Shown in pieces: positions 24,766-35,270 of a stretch of 64,000 bases of DNA. Where the stretch lies: contig JACRPN010000005.1 of the NCBI GenBank assembly GCA_016223145.1, positions 164,511-228,510 of the forward strand, read 5' to 3'. The notes under the pieces were generated by a model that saw nothing but the letters and a program-made list of their open reading frames with translations, was not told where the DNA came from and made no database searches. This DNA comes from Armatimonadota bacterium. GTDB lineage: Bacteria > Armatimonadota > Fimbriimonadia > Fimbriimonadales > Fimbriimonadaceae. Within the stretch, counting starts at the first letter, position 1. Every line of letters begins with the position of its first letter. Both the position numbers and the translations under genes were made by a program.

Positions 24766-25542
24766 TTAGTTCGTGGGCTCTTCGGCCGGGGCTTCTGCGG
24801 CGGGCTCGCTAGTGTCGGACTCGTCTGACACGTCAGACACGTCGGACACTGGGGGCTCAGCAGGGGTTTCCGCGGCTTCGGGCGCGGGTTCCGCGGAGGG
24901 CGCTTCAGCGGCCTCCGTCGACTCTGAGGAAGCTTCCGGTTGGGGGGCGTTTGTTGCTTCGTCTGACGCGTCAGACTTGTCCGACACGTCCGCCGGGGCC
25001 GCTTCCGCCGGCGCATCAGCCGTCGGCTCGCCGAACTTGTCGGCGACCGCATAGATCGTGCGGATCGGCTCGGCCACGAGGGCGTCGATAACGCCGACGA
25101 GTTGGGTCAGCGGCGCGACGATGGTCCCGATCACCTGGGCGATCAGCACATCCCGCGGAGGCAGCTTGGAAAGCGCCTCGACGCTCTTGGCGTCCATGAC
25201 TTTGCCGCCAAACATGCCACCCTTGATCGTCAGACTCTTGTGGGTTTGCGCATAGTCGAACAGGGCCTTGCAGCAATCGCTCTCGTTTTCATAAACGAAC
25301 GCGACCGCCGTGGGGCCGTTGTGGAACTCGTACGGCAGCGTATCTGCGGCCTCGCCCGCGGCGCGGCGAAAGAGCGTGTTTTTGACCACGTGCAGCTCGC
25401 CTCCCTTCGCCTTAAGGTTCTGGCGAAGCTGCTGCATCTCTTTCACCTTCAGCCCGCGGTAGTCCGCAAACACGAGGCCAGACGACTTGGAGTACCACTC
25501 CTTGGCCTGCTCGATCGTTTGCTCTTTCTGGGCAGTAGGCAT
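24766..25542 (-). CDS. rplJ: 50S ribosomal protein L10 with long acidic C-terminal tail
   Basis: L10 is the base of the ribosomal stalk and binds 23S rRNA and L12 dimers. The first 170 or so residues are standard (SSGLVFADYRGLKVKEMQQL, VVKNTLFRRA, KLPPRDVLIAQVIGTIVAPL). The protein is 258 aa, about 80 longer than normal. The extra tail is Ala/Glu/Pro/Ser-rich with repeated Ser-Asp-x motifs (SDVSDVSDESDTS, DVSDKSDASDE). These are encoded by the same 9-nt word found in uvrC. A leader hairpin lies upstream. Only rplL shares the operon. Confidence 0.96.
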   Translation of the reverse strand: MPTAQKEQTIEQAKEWYSKSSGLVFADYRGLKVKEMQQLRQNLKAKGGELHVVKNTLFRRAAGEAADTLPYEFHNGPTAVAFVYENESDCCKALFDYAQTHKSLTIKGGMFGGKVMDAKSVEALSKLPPRDVLIAQVIGTIVAPLTQLVGVIDALVAEPIRTIYAVADKFGEPTADAPAEAAPADVSDKSDASDEATNAPQPEASSESTEAAEAPSAEPAPEAAETPAEPPVSDVSDVSDESDTSEPAAEAPAEEPTN

Positions 25543-25648
25543 AAGTTTCGTTTCCTTCGGAGACGCTTTGGTCAGTTCTGATAAGACCTATAGGTCCCAT
25601 AGGGCCTATGAGTCCAATCCCGCTTGCGGCGCTCCACCCAAAAAGCAC

Positions 25649-25687
25649 CTCGGGGCTTCCGCCAACCCAGTTGGCGAAAGCCCCGAG
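25649..25687 (-). terminator. Intrinsic terminator or L10-leader attenuator
   Basis: Read on the minus strand, CTCGGGGCTTTCGCCAA pairs with TTGGCGGAAGCCCCGAG and is followed by GTGCTTTTT. The single non-Watson-Crick pair is G-U on the minus strand but C-A on the plus strand, which supports a minus transcript. It lies about 107 nt before rplJ and 185 nt after the ASKHA gene, so it could end that gene or attenuate rplJL. The rest of the gap 25543-25871 holds CCTATAGG-type and CAATCG-type word repeats and no gene. Confidence 0.75.
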
Positions 25688-25871
25688 ACGCATCCATCGA
25701 TCCGACGGCCGACGCTGAACCCACAGGCCCAATCGGCAATCGTCAATCGCAAATCGTCAATTGACCTCGCCCCCTCGGCTGGCAGGACCCTTGCGGCCCT
25801 TTATGGCTTCACACCACCGGCTGTCTCCGGAGACAAGCGAGATTATGGCACTGGAGCGTCAAGCAAAGCAA

Positions 25872-27752
25872 CTACGGCAAAGGCAGACCCATCGCCCCGA
25901 GCCAGCTCTTTAACTTCTGAATCCGGTTCGGGGTGCTGAAGTCCACCGAGAACGGCCGGCCGCGCGCATCGATCATCAGGCCGACCGTCCCGCCGATCAA
26001 GTTCGTCGTCTGGCTCCTCTGGCCCCGCGTCGCGTCGAACCGCTTCACGTTCACCGCGTTGCCCTTGCCCGCGCCCACGTCGAAGTTCTTCGCCGGCGTC
26101 ACCGTCAATTCCGCCACTTCATCGGGCAACGGCACGACCTTGATCTCGCCGAAAGGCACGCTCACGTCGATGCCCTGGCCCTTCACGCTCACACATGGCT
26201 CGCCCTCTTTCGCCACCCCCACCGGCGCGATGCAGGTTCCCACGCGCACGATGCAATCGCGCTCGAACACCTCGCGCGCGGCGTCGTAGAAGTGCTCGGA
26301 AAGCACACCCAGGTGGGGCATCATGAAGATCGAGTCCACCGTCATCATCGTGATGCCCTCGGGCTGATAGGCGTCCATCATCATCAGCGCCGACTGCGCT
26401 CGGCTGGGAGCGTGCGAGAGCACCCCTCCGCTGCCGATGATCATGTCGAGCGCCATCATCTTGACCAGCGTCTCGCCGCCCGCCTTCTGGTCAAAGATCT
26501 GCCCCACGTCGCGCTGCTGCTGCATGCCCGTCAGGCCTCTCGCCAGGGACTTGTGGTGGATGAACGCCAACCTCAGCGCCTCGCGCGCGACCGCGTGCTC
26601 GATCAGCAGGTCTTCATAGGTCTGCGGGATCGTTGTCGGACGGATCATCTTGTTGCGAAGGCGGTTGCGAACCTCGGCGGGGTCGATCTCGAACGGTACC
26701 CACCGCGCGATATTCTCGATCCCTGCTTCTTTCAGCACGTTGCAGATCGAGTAGCTCATGCCGAGGTTTGCCGAGACTGTTCGGTTGTAGGTGCCACCAA
26801 ACACGCTGAACACGTCGGTGGTCGCGCCGCCGATGTCCACGCCCAGCAGGTTGATGCCCTCCTGGTCGGCGTAGGCCTTCATGAGCTTCCCAACCGCGTT
26901 CGGCGTGGCCATCACCTCTTCGCTGGTCCAATCCAGCAGCTTGCTATAGCCCGGCGCTTGCTGCATCACGTGCTCAAGGAACATTTCGTGGATCTCGTCG
27001 CGGGCAGGGTCCAGGTTTTCGCGATCCAGCGTCGGCCGGAGGTTGTCCACGGCGTGCATGGCGATGTCCGCGCCGAGCACCTTCGAGACGTCTTCGCGAG
27101 CCTCCTTGTTGCCCGCGTAGATGATCGGCAGCTTCATGTCGCCGAAGCGCGGTTTGGGGTCGGCGCGGCGCACCACTTCCGCCATCTCGATCAGGTGGCT
27201 CTTCGTGCCGCCGTCGGTCCCGCCGGACATGAGGATGATGTCGGGGCGAAGCTCGCGTAGGCGCTTGACCTTCTGGTAGTCCTTCCGGCCGTCGTCTACG
27301 GCCAGCGTGTCCATGAGAATTGCGCCGGCGCCGAGGGCCGCGCGCTCGGCGGATTCCGCGCTCATGGCTTTGACGACGCCCGCGACCATCATCTGCAAGC
27401 CGCCACCGGCCGAGGACGTGCTGACGTAAAGGTCTGCGGCCTCCAGCGCGTTGCCGCGCGTGTCGGTGGTCTTGCCTTCCTTCTGAAGCCGCCAGATGTG
27501 GCCGTCCTTCATCAGCTTTCGGCGGCCCTTCGGGAAGCCCTCGGGAACCTCGGTTTCGGTGATCTCCTCGAGCTCGGTCACGGAGTTGAGCACGCCGATC
27601 GTGACGTCCTCGAACGGCTTTTCGACGGTCGTCGGGGCCTCGCCGCGCGCGGCTAGGCGGTACTCGCCGTTGGGTCCGCGCTCGATGAGGATGGCCTTGG
27701 TCGTGGTCGAACCGCAGTCGGTCGCCAAGATGCGCTGAATGTCCTGGGGCAT
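25872..27752 (-). CDS. Glutamate mutase L (MutL/GlmL)-family ASKHA protein
   Basis: This 626-aa ATPase-fold protein has the ASKHA nucleotide-binding phosphate loop at the start (ILATDCGSTTTKAILIE) and a second one later (LLGVDIGGATTDVFSVFGG). It also has SAGGGLQMMVAGVVK and LMSGGTDGGTKSHLIEMAE, typical of the glutamate mutase L family, which is thought to reactivate B12-dependent mutases. The glutamate mutase subunits themselves are not in this window. CATAAT at 27761-27766 (minus strand) lies 8 nt before the ATG, with no Shine-Dalgarno site, so the mRNA is probably leaderless. Confidence 0.82.
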   Translation of the reverse strand: MPQDIQRILATDCGSTTTKAILIERGPNGEYRLAARGEAPTTVEKPFEDVTIGVLNSVTELEEITETEVPEGFPKGRRKLMKDGHIWRLQKEGKTTDTRGNALEAADLYVSTSSAGGGLQMMVAGVVKAMSAESAERAALGAGAILMDTLAVDDGRKDYQKVKRLRELRPDIILMSGGTDGGTKSHLIEMAEVVRRADPKPRFGDMKLPIIYAGNKEAREDVSKVLGADIAMHAVDNLRPTLDRENLDPARDEIHEMFLEHVMQQAPGYSKLLDWTSEEVMATPNAVGKLMKAYADQEGINLLGVDIGGATTDVFSVFGGTYNRTVSANLGMSYSICNVLKEAGIENIARWVPFEIDPAEVRNRLRNKMIRPTTIPQTYEDLLIEHAVAREALRLAFIHHKSLARGLTGMQQQRDVGQIFDQKAGGETLVKMMALDMIIGSGGVLSHAPSRAQSALMMMDAYQPEGITMMTVDSIFMMPHLGVLSEHFYDAAREVFERDCIVRVGTCIAPVGVAKEGEPCVSVKGQGIDVSVPFGEIKVVPLPDEVAELTVTPAKNFDVGAGKGNAVNVKRFDATRGQRSQTTNLIGGTVGLMIDARGRPFSVDFSTPNRIQKLKSWLGAMGLPLP

Positions 27753-27771
27753 AGAGCCTTATTATGGCTGG

Positions 27772-27878
27772 TGCGAAGGGCGAAGGGCGAAGGGCGAAGG
27801 GCGACGGGCGACGGGCGACGGAGGTGGAGACGGAGCGCTCCGATCATCGGAGCACCCCGGACCGCGGACATCCCTGTC
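27772..27878. repeat. GAAGGGCGA tandem words plus dispersed hairpin copy B
   Basis: Bases 27772-27821 are tandem GCGAAGGGCGAAGGG/GCGACGGG words. Bases 27833-27878 are the second copy of the hairpin seen at 4573-4618, with stem GCTCCGA-tca-TCGGAGC (27837-27853) and conserved tail CACCCCGGACCGCGGACATC. Confidence 0.75.
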
Positions 27879-27933
27879 AGCGAGCCGAATCCGTTCTCGA
27901 CAGGCGTAGAATGGCAAGAGGAAGGGACCTGAG

Positions 27934-28614
27934 ATGAACGCCCTCTTGCTATCAGCTTGCGCTTGCTTTTTGGTCAGAGATGATATGACTGGCAAGGAAG
28001 CACTCGCACTCATGAGCGCCAGAACCGCTTTGGCCCATGCGACCTACGACGTCCCTGAGAGTGCTTTTCATTTCGGCGGCGGAATGGACGTGTTGTTTCC
28101 CGTCGGAAGAGCTGATCGCATGTACATCGTGGCCGAGGAGTACCCTCACATCGATCTGCCCAACCGCCCCCTCGTGCTGATTAGTTGCTGGACGTTCCAA
28201 AAGAAGAAGCTCCACCGAGAATGGAAGGTCTGGTTCAAGCCTACCGTTTCCAAACCCTGGAAGCCGTTCAAACCCAGGCGTCCTTCCGCGGTGCGGCCGC
28301 GAGGCACCCTATCGCTGATCGCCGATGGTTGCGGTGTCGATGCTGGAAGTGGGACGAAGACCGGCCACTTTGTCGCTGACACGAAGTCCAAAGACTGGAA
28401 CCTCGCACGTGTTGAACTGAACTACGCACAGACTCTGATCTGCTATGACTTCGCGGACTCCGTCGCACCCTACTATGGCAATGGCTATCTGGTCTTTCCG
28501 GACGGCAAACCGGGGGATCAATTGCCCGAGGCGAACGTGATCGAGACCAGCGAGCCCCTGCCCATGACACGCGCCGAACTCGACATCATCAACGCGCGAC
28601 GCCGCAAGAAGTGA
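27934..28614 (+). CDS. Hypothetical protein
   Basis: This 226-aa protein is not recognised. It starts with a short hydrophobic stretch (NALLLSACACFLV), possibly a weak signal sequence. It contains a basic Pro/Lys/Arg segment in the middle (KPWKPFKPRRPSAVRPRG) and ends with RRRKK. An AGGAAGGGA motif precedes the ATG. Gene neighbours give no clue. The composition is somewhat lower in GC than that of its flanks. Confidence 0.5.
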   Translation: MNALLLSACACFLVRDDMTGKEALALMSARTALAHATYDVPESAFHFGGGMDVLFPVGRADRMYIVAEEYPHIDLPNRPLVLISCWTFQKKKLHREWKVWFKPTVSKPWKPFKPRRPSAVRPRGTLSLIADGCGVDAGSGTKTGHFVADTKSKDWNLARVELNYAQTLICYDFADSVAPYYGNGYLVFPDGKPGDQLPEANVIETSEPLPMTRAELDIINARRRKK

Positions 28615-28758
28615 GCAGCGCCTGCATAGCTCTTCGCCCCTCGCACTTCGCCCTTCGCCTCTCCATCAGCAGGAACCCAGTTCCCACCCGTCGAACCTAA
28701 TCTCAAGCTGCAAATCCCCAATCCAGGGAACCCGCACGACGCGGTGCACGCGGTAGGT

Positions 28759-28764
28759 TATACT
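28759..28764 (+). promoter_or_regulatory. Probable -10 of the ABC ATPase gene
   Basis: TATACT is the best -10 candidate in the spacer and would give a leader of about 40 nt. No convincing -35 is present. The spacer 28615-28810 otherwise holds CTTCGCCCCTCGCACTTCGC-type words. Confidence 0.35.
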
Positions 28765-28810
28765 GTCCGCACCGAGGGTTTTTTCGGCCCATTTGGAGTG
28801 TCAATCGCGC

Positions 28811-29959
<1,149 letters not shown>

Positions 29960-29968
29960 GGGGCGCTC

Positions 29969-30232
29969 ATGCTTCGAGCCGGATTGCTGGTCTTGCTCGG
30001 AATTGTCCTGATCGGAATCTCGATCAAGCAAGGCTTGATCGACCAAAGAATACTGGGACGCCGTAGCTGGTCTTCAAGAGCGCAACGGCCCGAAGCGACG
30101 GGCTCCGACGCGAAGATAGGTGGGATCGTTGGCATTGGCGCCGGAATCGCAGCGATCGGACTGGGCGGCCTGGAGTTCACAAGGCTCAAGGCAGGCAGAC
30201 CGTCACTCTTCCCAACTAAGAAACTGTATTGA
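29969..30232 (+). CDS. Small putative membrane protein
   Basis: This 87-aa product starts 9 nt after the ABC ATPase stop. It has two hydrophobic stretches (LLVLLGIVLIGISI and IGGIVGIGAGIAAIGLGGLEF) with a basic loop between them. No family is recognised. The short spacing suggests co-transcription with the ATPase, but codon use is unlike the ATPase, so the gene call is uncertain. Confidence 0.4.
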   Translation: MLRAGLLVLLGIVLIGISIKQGLIDQRILGRRSWSSRAQRPEATGSDAKIGGIVGIGAGIAAIGLGGLEFTRLKAGRPSLFPTKKLY

Positions 30233-30283
30233 AGTGGTTGCCTCTTTCATCAGGCAGCTGCCCATGTGCCGTAGAAGGTTCAT

Positions 30284-30505
30284 ATGCCCCTCGACAAGAA
30301 CCAGATCAGAGAATTGCGCAAGGCGTACCTTGCACATAACCGCGAAGTGCTCGAGGAAAACCGCGCGGCCACCATCGAAGAGCGCTGGCGAAATATCTCA
30401 GTTGTTGAAGAGATGTGGGAGTCTCTTGGAAAGGAACGGCAGTCTCGAGACGACTCAGCCGTTCGCGAACGATGGCTCAAGGCTAAGCGGCGACTGCATG
30501 GATGA
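30284..30505 (+). CDS. Small helical protein upstream of a nucleotidyltransferase
   Basis: This 73-aa protein is highly charged and probably all-helical (LDKNQIRELRKAYLAHNREV, EERWRNISVVEEMWESLGKE). Its stop overlaps the ATG of the next gene by 4 nt (ATGA). Small helical proteins in this position next to a nucleotidyltransferase are often antitoxin-like or accessory subunits. That role is inference from position. The GC content is low for the window. Confidence 0.55.
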   Translation: MPLDKNQIRELRKAYLAHNREVLEENRAATIEERWRNISVVEEMWESLGKERQSRDDSAVRERWLKAKRRLHG

Positions 30506-31079
30506 CGAAGTCCAGCTTTCGCGGCTTTAGAGAGCTGCAATCAAAACTTAGCGATTCCTTGATGCGGCCAACTGTCCTTGTGCCTTTATTGGCGGGTTCG
30601 CCGTCGGACTTCAAACCGATTGCAGAAGCACTCGGGATGTGGACGCCCTGATAGGCGGGGAATCGCTTGACCTACGCAGTTTCTTGGAGCTGGCAGGCGA
30701 GTTTGGATTGAAGTCGAGGGTGCCGGATATTGAAGCTGATGCGCGTTTGATCTTGGTTTTGCGCCTGGTTGACGTTGAAACGAACGTTCCCGTTGACCTC
30801 TCAATGTCGTACACACCTTTCGAATTGGGCGCAATCGATGCAGCTGAGGACTTGCTTGTCTCCGGGGTCACGCTGAGGGTCGCTCGACCGGAAGACCTCA
30901 TCATCATGAAGGCAATAGCCCACCGGCTTCACGACCTAAGCGATATGAAGCAGCTTCTGGATCACTATCCGACGGTTGACTTCAAAAGGCTTGAATACTG
31001 GATTCGACAGTATGGGGAGGCGCTCGATGAACCGGATCTTTGGGATAGGATAGAGCCCTTACTTAGGGACGTAAAGTGA
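30502..31079 (+). pseudogene. Nucleotidyltransferase, frameshifted near the N-terminus
   Basis: The ATG at 30502 overlaps the preceding gene and opens a frame reading FRGFRELQSKLSDSL, which fits the usual N-terminal helix. The essential nucleotidyltransferase motif follows in another frame: CAFIGGFAVGLQ, then TRDVDALIGGE, then VPVDLSMSYTPFELGA and DLIIMKAIAHRLHDLSDMKQ, ending at 31079. The two frames join at about 30561 if the ribosome slips back one base or if one base pair has changed. The second frame has no usual start codon before the GGFAV motif, because a TAG sits at 30549-30551. A start at GTG 30639 would remove the active site. This is either a damaged gene, an assembly error, or a -1 frameshift gene. 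Confidence 0.7.
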
Positions 31080-31184
31080 TTACAGCGGAAGCGCGGAAAT
31101 CCAGTGGCCCGATTCCCTTCCTCTCCTGTCAATCATCTACCTTCCTGGCTGCCAACGCCTGCTCGCTCCAGGTAAACAGTGACG

Positions 31185-31577
31185 ATGGATCCCAAAGACC
31201 TTCTCGCCAGGCATCTGGGCCAAGCCTCGCCGACTCCCGACGCCGACACCTCGTTCTATGCCGACGACGTCGTGGCGGAGTTTCCCTACGCACCACCTGA
31301 CCACACCCGCAAGTTGGAGGGCGTCGAGGCGGTCGTCGCTTTCATGCGCCGGATCCCCACCTTTGCCGAGGACTTCGAACTGGGTGAACCGACGATCTAC
31401 CCCACAGCCGATGGCTTCGTCGCCGAATACCACGGCGAGGCGACCTTCAAGTCGACGGGCCTGCGCTACGCCCAGGACTACGTCTCCTTCTTCACCGTCC
31501 GGGACGGCAAGATCGCGCGGATCAAGGAGTACTACGATCCGCTAAGGGTGCTCAGGGCGATGGGGGAAGTGGAGTGA
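31185..31577 (+). CDS. SnoaL-like (NTF2-fold) protein
   Basis: This 130-aa protein has the layout of small NTF2-fold SnoaL-like proteins. It has an N-terminal helix, FYADDVVAEFPYAPPDHTRKLEG, a VVAFMRRIPTFAEDFELGEP segment, and the end strands VSFFTVRDGKIARIKEYYDPL. Members of this fold act as isomerases, hydrolases or binding proteins, and no specific activity can be read from the sequence. The start could also be GTG at 31179. It converges on the 16S gene with a repeat-rich spacer between. Confidence 0.65.
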   Translation: MDPKDLLARHLGQASPTPDADTSFYADDVVAEFPYAPPDHTRKLEGVEAVVAFMRRIPTFAEDFELGEPTIYPTADGFVAEYHGEATFKSTGLRYAQDYVSFFTVRDGKIARIKEYYDPLRVLRAMGEVE

Positions 31578-31682
31578 GGGCATTAGGCATCAGGCATTAG
31601 GCATCAGGCATTAGGCATCAGGCTGAGGCGCACAACGGGGATAGGCAGATTAACCCAGACCCAACGCCTAACACCTGATGCC
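31578..31682. repeat. GGCATTAGGCATCA tandem repeat with inverted partner
   Basis: Three copies of a 14-nt GGCATTAGGCATCA unit are followed, about 60 nt later, by CCTAACACCTGATGCCTA in the opposite sense, so the region can fold. It lies between the SnoaL-like gene and the 16S terminator. Confidence 0.75.
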
Positions 31683-31689
31683 TACAAGC

Positions 31690-31722
31690 AAAAAAGCCCC
31701 AAGCCACGAATGACTTGGAGCT
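31690..31722 (-). terminator. Intrinsic terminator of the 16S rRNA transcript
   Basis: Read on the minus strand, AGCTCCAAG pairs with CTTGGGGCT across a 10-nt loop and is followed by six T. It lies about 80 nt beyond the 16S 3' end and shows that transcription is not meant to continue into a 23S gene. Confidence 0.85.
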
Positions 31723-31727
31723 CTTTT

Positions 31728-31746
31728 CTTGAAAGCTCGTGACGCG
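31728..31746 (-). other. 3' arm of the 16S rRNA processing stem
   Basis: CTTGAAAGCTC-GTGACGCG (plus-strand sense) is the exact complement of CGCGTCAC and GAGCTTTCAAG at 33484-33506 in the leader, with a 4-nt bulge on the leader side. A 19-bp stem enclosing the mature 16S is the usual substrate for RNase III-type maturation. Confidence 0.75.
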
Positions 31747-31804
31747 AGCGATAAGTCGACCTTGAGTTGTCTCCGCTTCCGTGAAGCAGAGAGTTCGTAC
31801 TCTT

Positions 31805-33317
<1,513 letters not shown>

Positions 33318-33483
33318 AGCGTTGCTTCAGTCCCGATCGAAACCGGGACGAAAAACCTTTTTATCGGCCGCACCGACATGGTCATCGGTGCATTTGACCG
33401 CTTTCAATTGATCTTTGACGAGGACGCTCATCCCTCAGCCACTTCTGACCGAGCAACGGCGTCTCGTAATAAACCTTACCGAA

Positions 33484-33506
33484 CGCGTCACTATTGAGCT
33501 TTCAAG
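33484..33506 (-). other. 5' arm of the 16S rRNA processing stem
   Basis: CGCGTCAC (33484-33491) and GAGCTTTCAAG (33496-33506) pair with 31728-31746. The remaining leader (33318-33533) also holds a short hairpin CCCGATCGAAACCGGGA. I see no gene in 33318-33711. Confidence 0.75.
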
Positions 33507-33539
33507 GATCTGCGGCCCCAGGCTGGGACAGCAATCGAT

Positions 33540-33569
33540 ATTATAGGCACGCCCCTTCACGGATGTCAA
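33540..33569 (-). promoter_or_regulatory. Consensus promoter of the 16S rRNA gene
   Basis: On the minus strand, TTGACA (33569-33564), an 18-nt spacer and TATAAT (33545-33540). Both hexamers are perfect consensus, the strongest promoter in the window. Confidence 0.9.
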
Positions 33570-33711
33570 GGGTGAAAGGCGGGTTTTCCCACATTTTTGT
33601 GGTCTAGACCGGTTCGTCTGTCTTGAAACAGGGCTCCAAGTCCATTCCTCAAGGCTCTTGGCCCAGAGGTATGTCCAGTGATCGCTCGGCGTTCCGAGAT
33701 ATATTGATCCC

Positions 33712-34305
33712 GTGCCCAAAACACGGCTTGCCATTCTGATCGGCCCTAAGGGCCGAGGCACCAACCTGAAGGCGATTGCCCGGGCCTGCCAGGATGGGCG
33801 GCTCGAAGCCGAGGTGGCCGTCGTCATCTCGCCGGCCGGCGATTCGCCCGCCGCCCAGTGGGTGCGCGAACAGGGACTGACCCTGGAGCTCGTTTCGCCA
33901 AAGGCAGAAGCCTATGGCGGGGGCCTTCTGGCGGTTTTGCGCGCCCACAGCGCCGAATGGGTGTGCCTCGCAGGCTACACCCGCCTACTGCCCACCGAAG
34001 TGCTCAACGCCTACGCCGGCAGAATTCTGAACATTCACCCGGCGCTCCTCCCGAAGTACGGCGGCAAAGGGATGTATGGCTCGCACGTTCACGAGGCCGT
34101 GGTTGCGGCGGGCGAAACCGAGTCCGGTTGCTCGGTCCACCTCGTAACGGAGCGCTACGACGAGGGACCGATCATCTTTCAAGTCAGGTGTCCCGTCGAA
34201 CCAGGCGACACTCCGGAGACTCTCGCGGCCCGCGTCCTGGAACTCGAGAAGCAGGCCTATTGGCAGGCGATCGCCCAGGCCATCAAGCGGCCACATTCGG
34301 CCTAA
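33712..34305 (+). CDS. purN: Phosphoribosylglycinamide formyltransferase
   Basis: This is the third step of purine synthesis: transfer of a formyl group from 10-formyl-THF to GAR. It is 197 aa, a normal length. Motifs are the N-terminal LAILIGPKGRGTNLKAIA, WVCLAGYTRLLP, the catalytic block ILNIHPALLPKYGGKGMYG with Asn and His, and SGCSVHLVTERYDEGPII with the conserved Asp. The start is GTG at 33712. TATATT at 33700-33705 lies 6 nt upstream with no Shine-Dalgarno site, so the transcript is probably leaderless. No other pur gene is adjacent. Confidence 0.93.
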   Translation: MPKTRLAILIGPKGRGTNLKAIARACQDGRLEAEVAVVISPAGDSPAAQWVREQGLTLELVSPKAEAYGGGLLAVLRAHSAEWVCLAGYTRLLPTEVLNAYAGRILNIHPALLPKYGGKGMYGSHVHEAVVAAGETESGCSVHLVTERYDEGPIIFQVRCPVEPGDTPETLAARVLELEKQAYWQAIAQAIKRPHSA

Positions 34306-34592
34306 CTGAATCCCCGGGGCGCCTTCTATAGTGCTTCGTTGCGGAAATCCCATAGGACTCTTTCACAGACTCCTCCGGCATGGCCCCGGAACGTTCAAAG
34401 ACTGCTCTGAGACCACCTCGTAACGTTAGCGAACTTCGCTGCGATGACCCCGAAGGGCCAAAGACTGAGAGCCGGTTGTCGAGGACACCGGGCCAAACGG
34501 CCAATTCGCATCATCAAGCGCCCTGGAGGAATGCCAGAATCACGAAGCCGTGGTTTCTATGCGCCCCTGTTAAGATCGGAGCAACTCAACGC

Positions 34593-35270
34593 ATGGACGA
34601 TCCTCAGCCCGAAAGCAATGACATCGAACTGCAGAGCCCCCTGTTTGGGCTGCTCGGGCTTCCTTTCTGGCGCTTCGTCGCCAGGGTGATGCTCTTGGTG
34701 CTCGGCCCATTGAGGGTACGAAACAAACGCCAGATCCCCGGAGCCGGAGGCCTCCTCATCCTCTCAAACCACCTTGCAGACGTGGACCCCGTCGCGATCC
34801 AAGTCGGGTGCCCGCGCGCAATCTACTTTATGGGAAAGAGCGAGCTCTTTGAAATGCCCTTTCTGGGCCGTTTCCTTCACTGGTTTCGCGCGTTCCCGGT
34901 CAAGCGGGGCGAGCCGGACCGCACAGCGATCAAGAAGGCCGTCGCCTATTTGAAGGCGGGCCAAGCTGTCTGCGTCTTCCCGGAGGGCGAGCTCAGCGAG
35001 AGCTCCGCGCTTTTGCCCCTCAAGCCTGGCGTCGCCCTTATCGCCCGGATGGCCGATGTGCCCATCATCTGCGCCGGGATCAACGGAACCAACCGCATCC
35101 TCCCCTACGGCAGATTGCTCCCCAAACCCGCGTTTGGCGGCGTCTCGCTTCGCTGGGGAGAGCCGCACAAGTTCGAGAAGGGAGCGAGCGCCGAGGAGAT
35201 CATGGGCTGGGTTGAACAGCAGCTTAGGTCGCTGACCGATCAGCCTCTTGTCAGTTCGCCCAATCCCTAG
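34593..35270 (+). CDS. plsC: 1-acyl-sn-glycerol-3-phosphate acyltransferase-like protein
   Basis: This is a membrane-associated acyltransferase of phospholipid synthesis, 225 aa. The N-terminal helix FVARVMLLVLGPLRVRNK is followed by the HX4D motif (LSNHLADVDPVAI) and the substrate motif VFPEGELSESS (usually FPEGTRS). Later come VPIICAGINGTNRILPYG and a basic region. The ATG at 34593 is chosen because upstream sequence in frame has no family character. The preceding gap 34306-34592 shows no gene, only two GGCCCCGGAA/GACCCCGAAG-type short repeats. Stop codons overlap those of the convergent GNAT gene. Confidence 0.85.
   Translation: MDDPQPESNDIELQSPLFGLLGLPFWRFVARVMLLVLGPLRVRNKRQIPGAGGLLILSNHLADVDPVAIQVGCPRAIYFMGKSELFEMPFLGRFLHWFRAFPVKRGEPDRTAIKKAVAYLKAGQAVCVFPEGELSESSALLPLKPGVALIARMADVPIICAGINGTNRILPYGRLLPKPAFGGVSLRWGEPHKFEKGASAEEIMGWVEQQLRSLTDQPLVSSPNP

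Noticed and set aside
31578-31682. The GGCATTAGGCATCA repeats as a CRISPR array
   Set aside because: Units are 14 nt and directly tandem with no unique spacers, and no cas genes are in the window.
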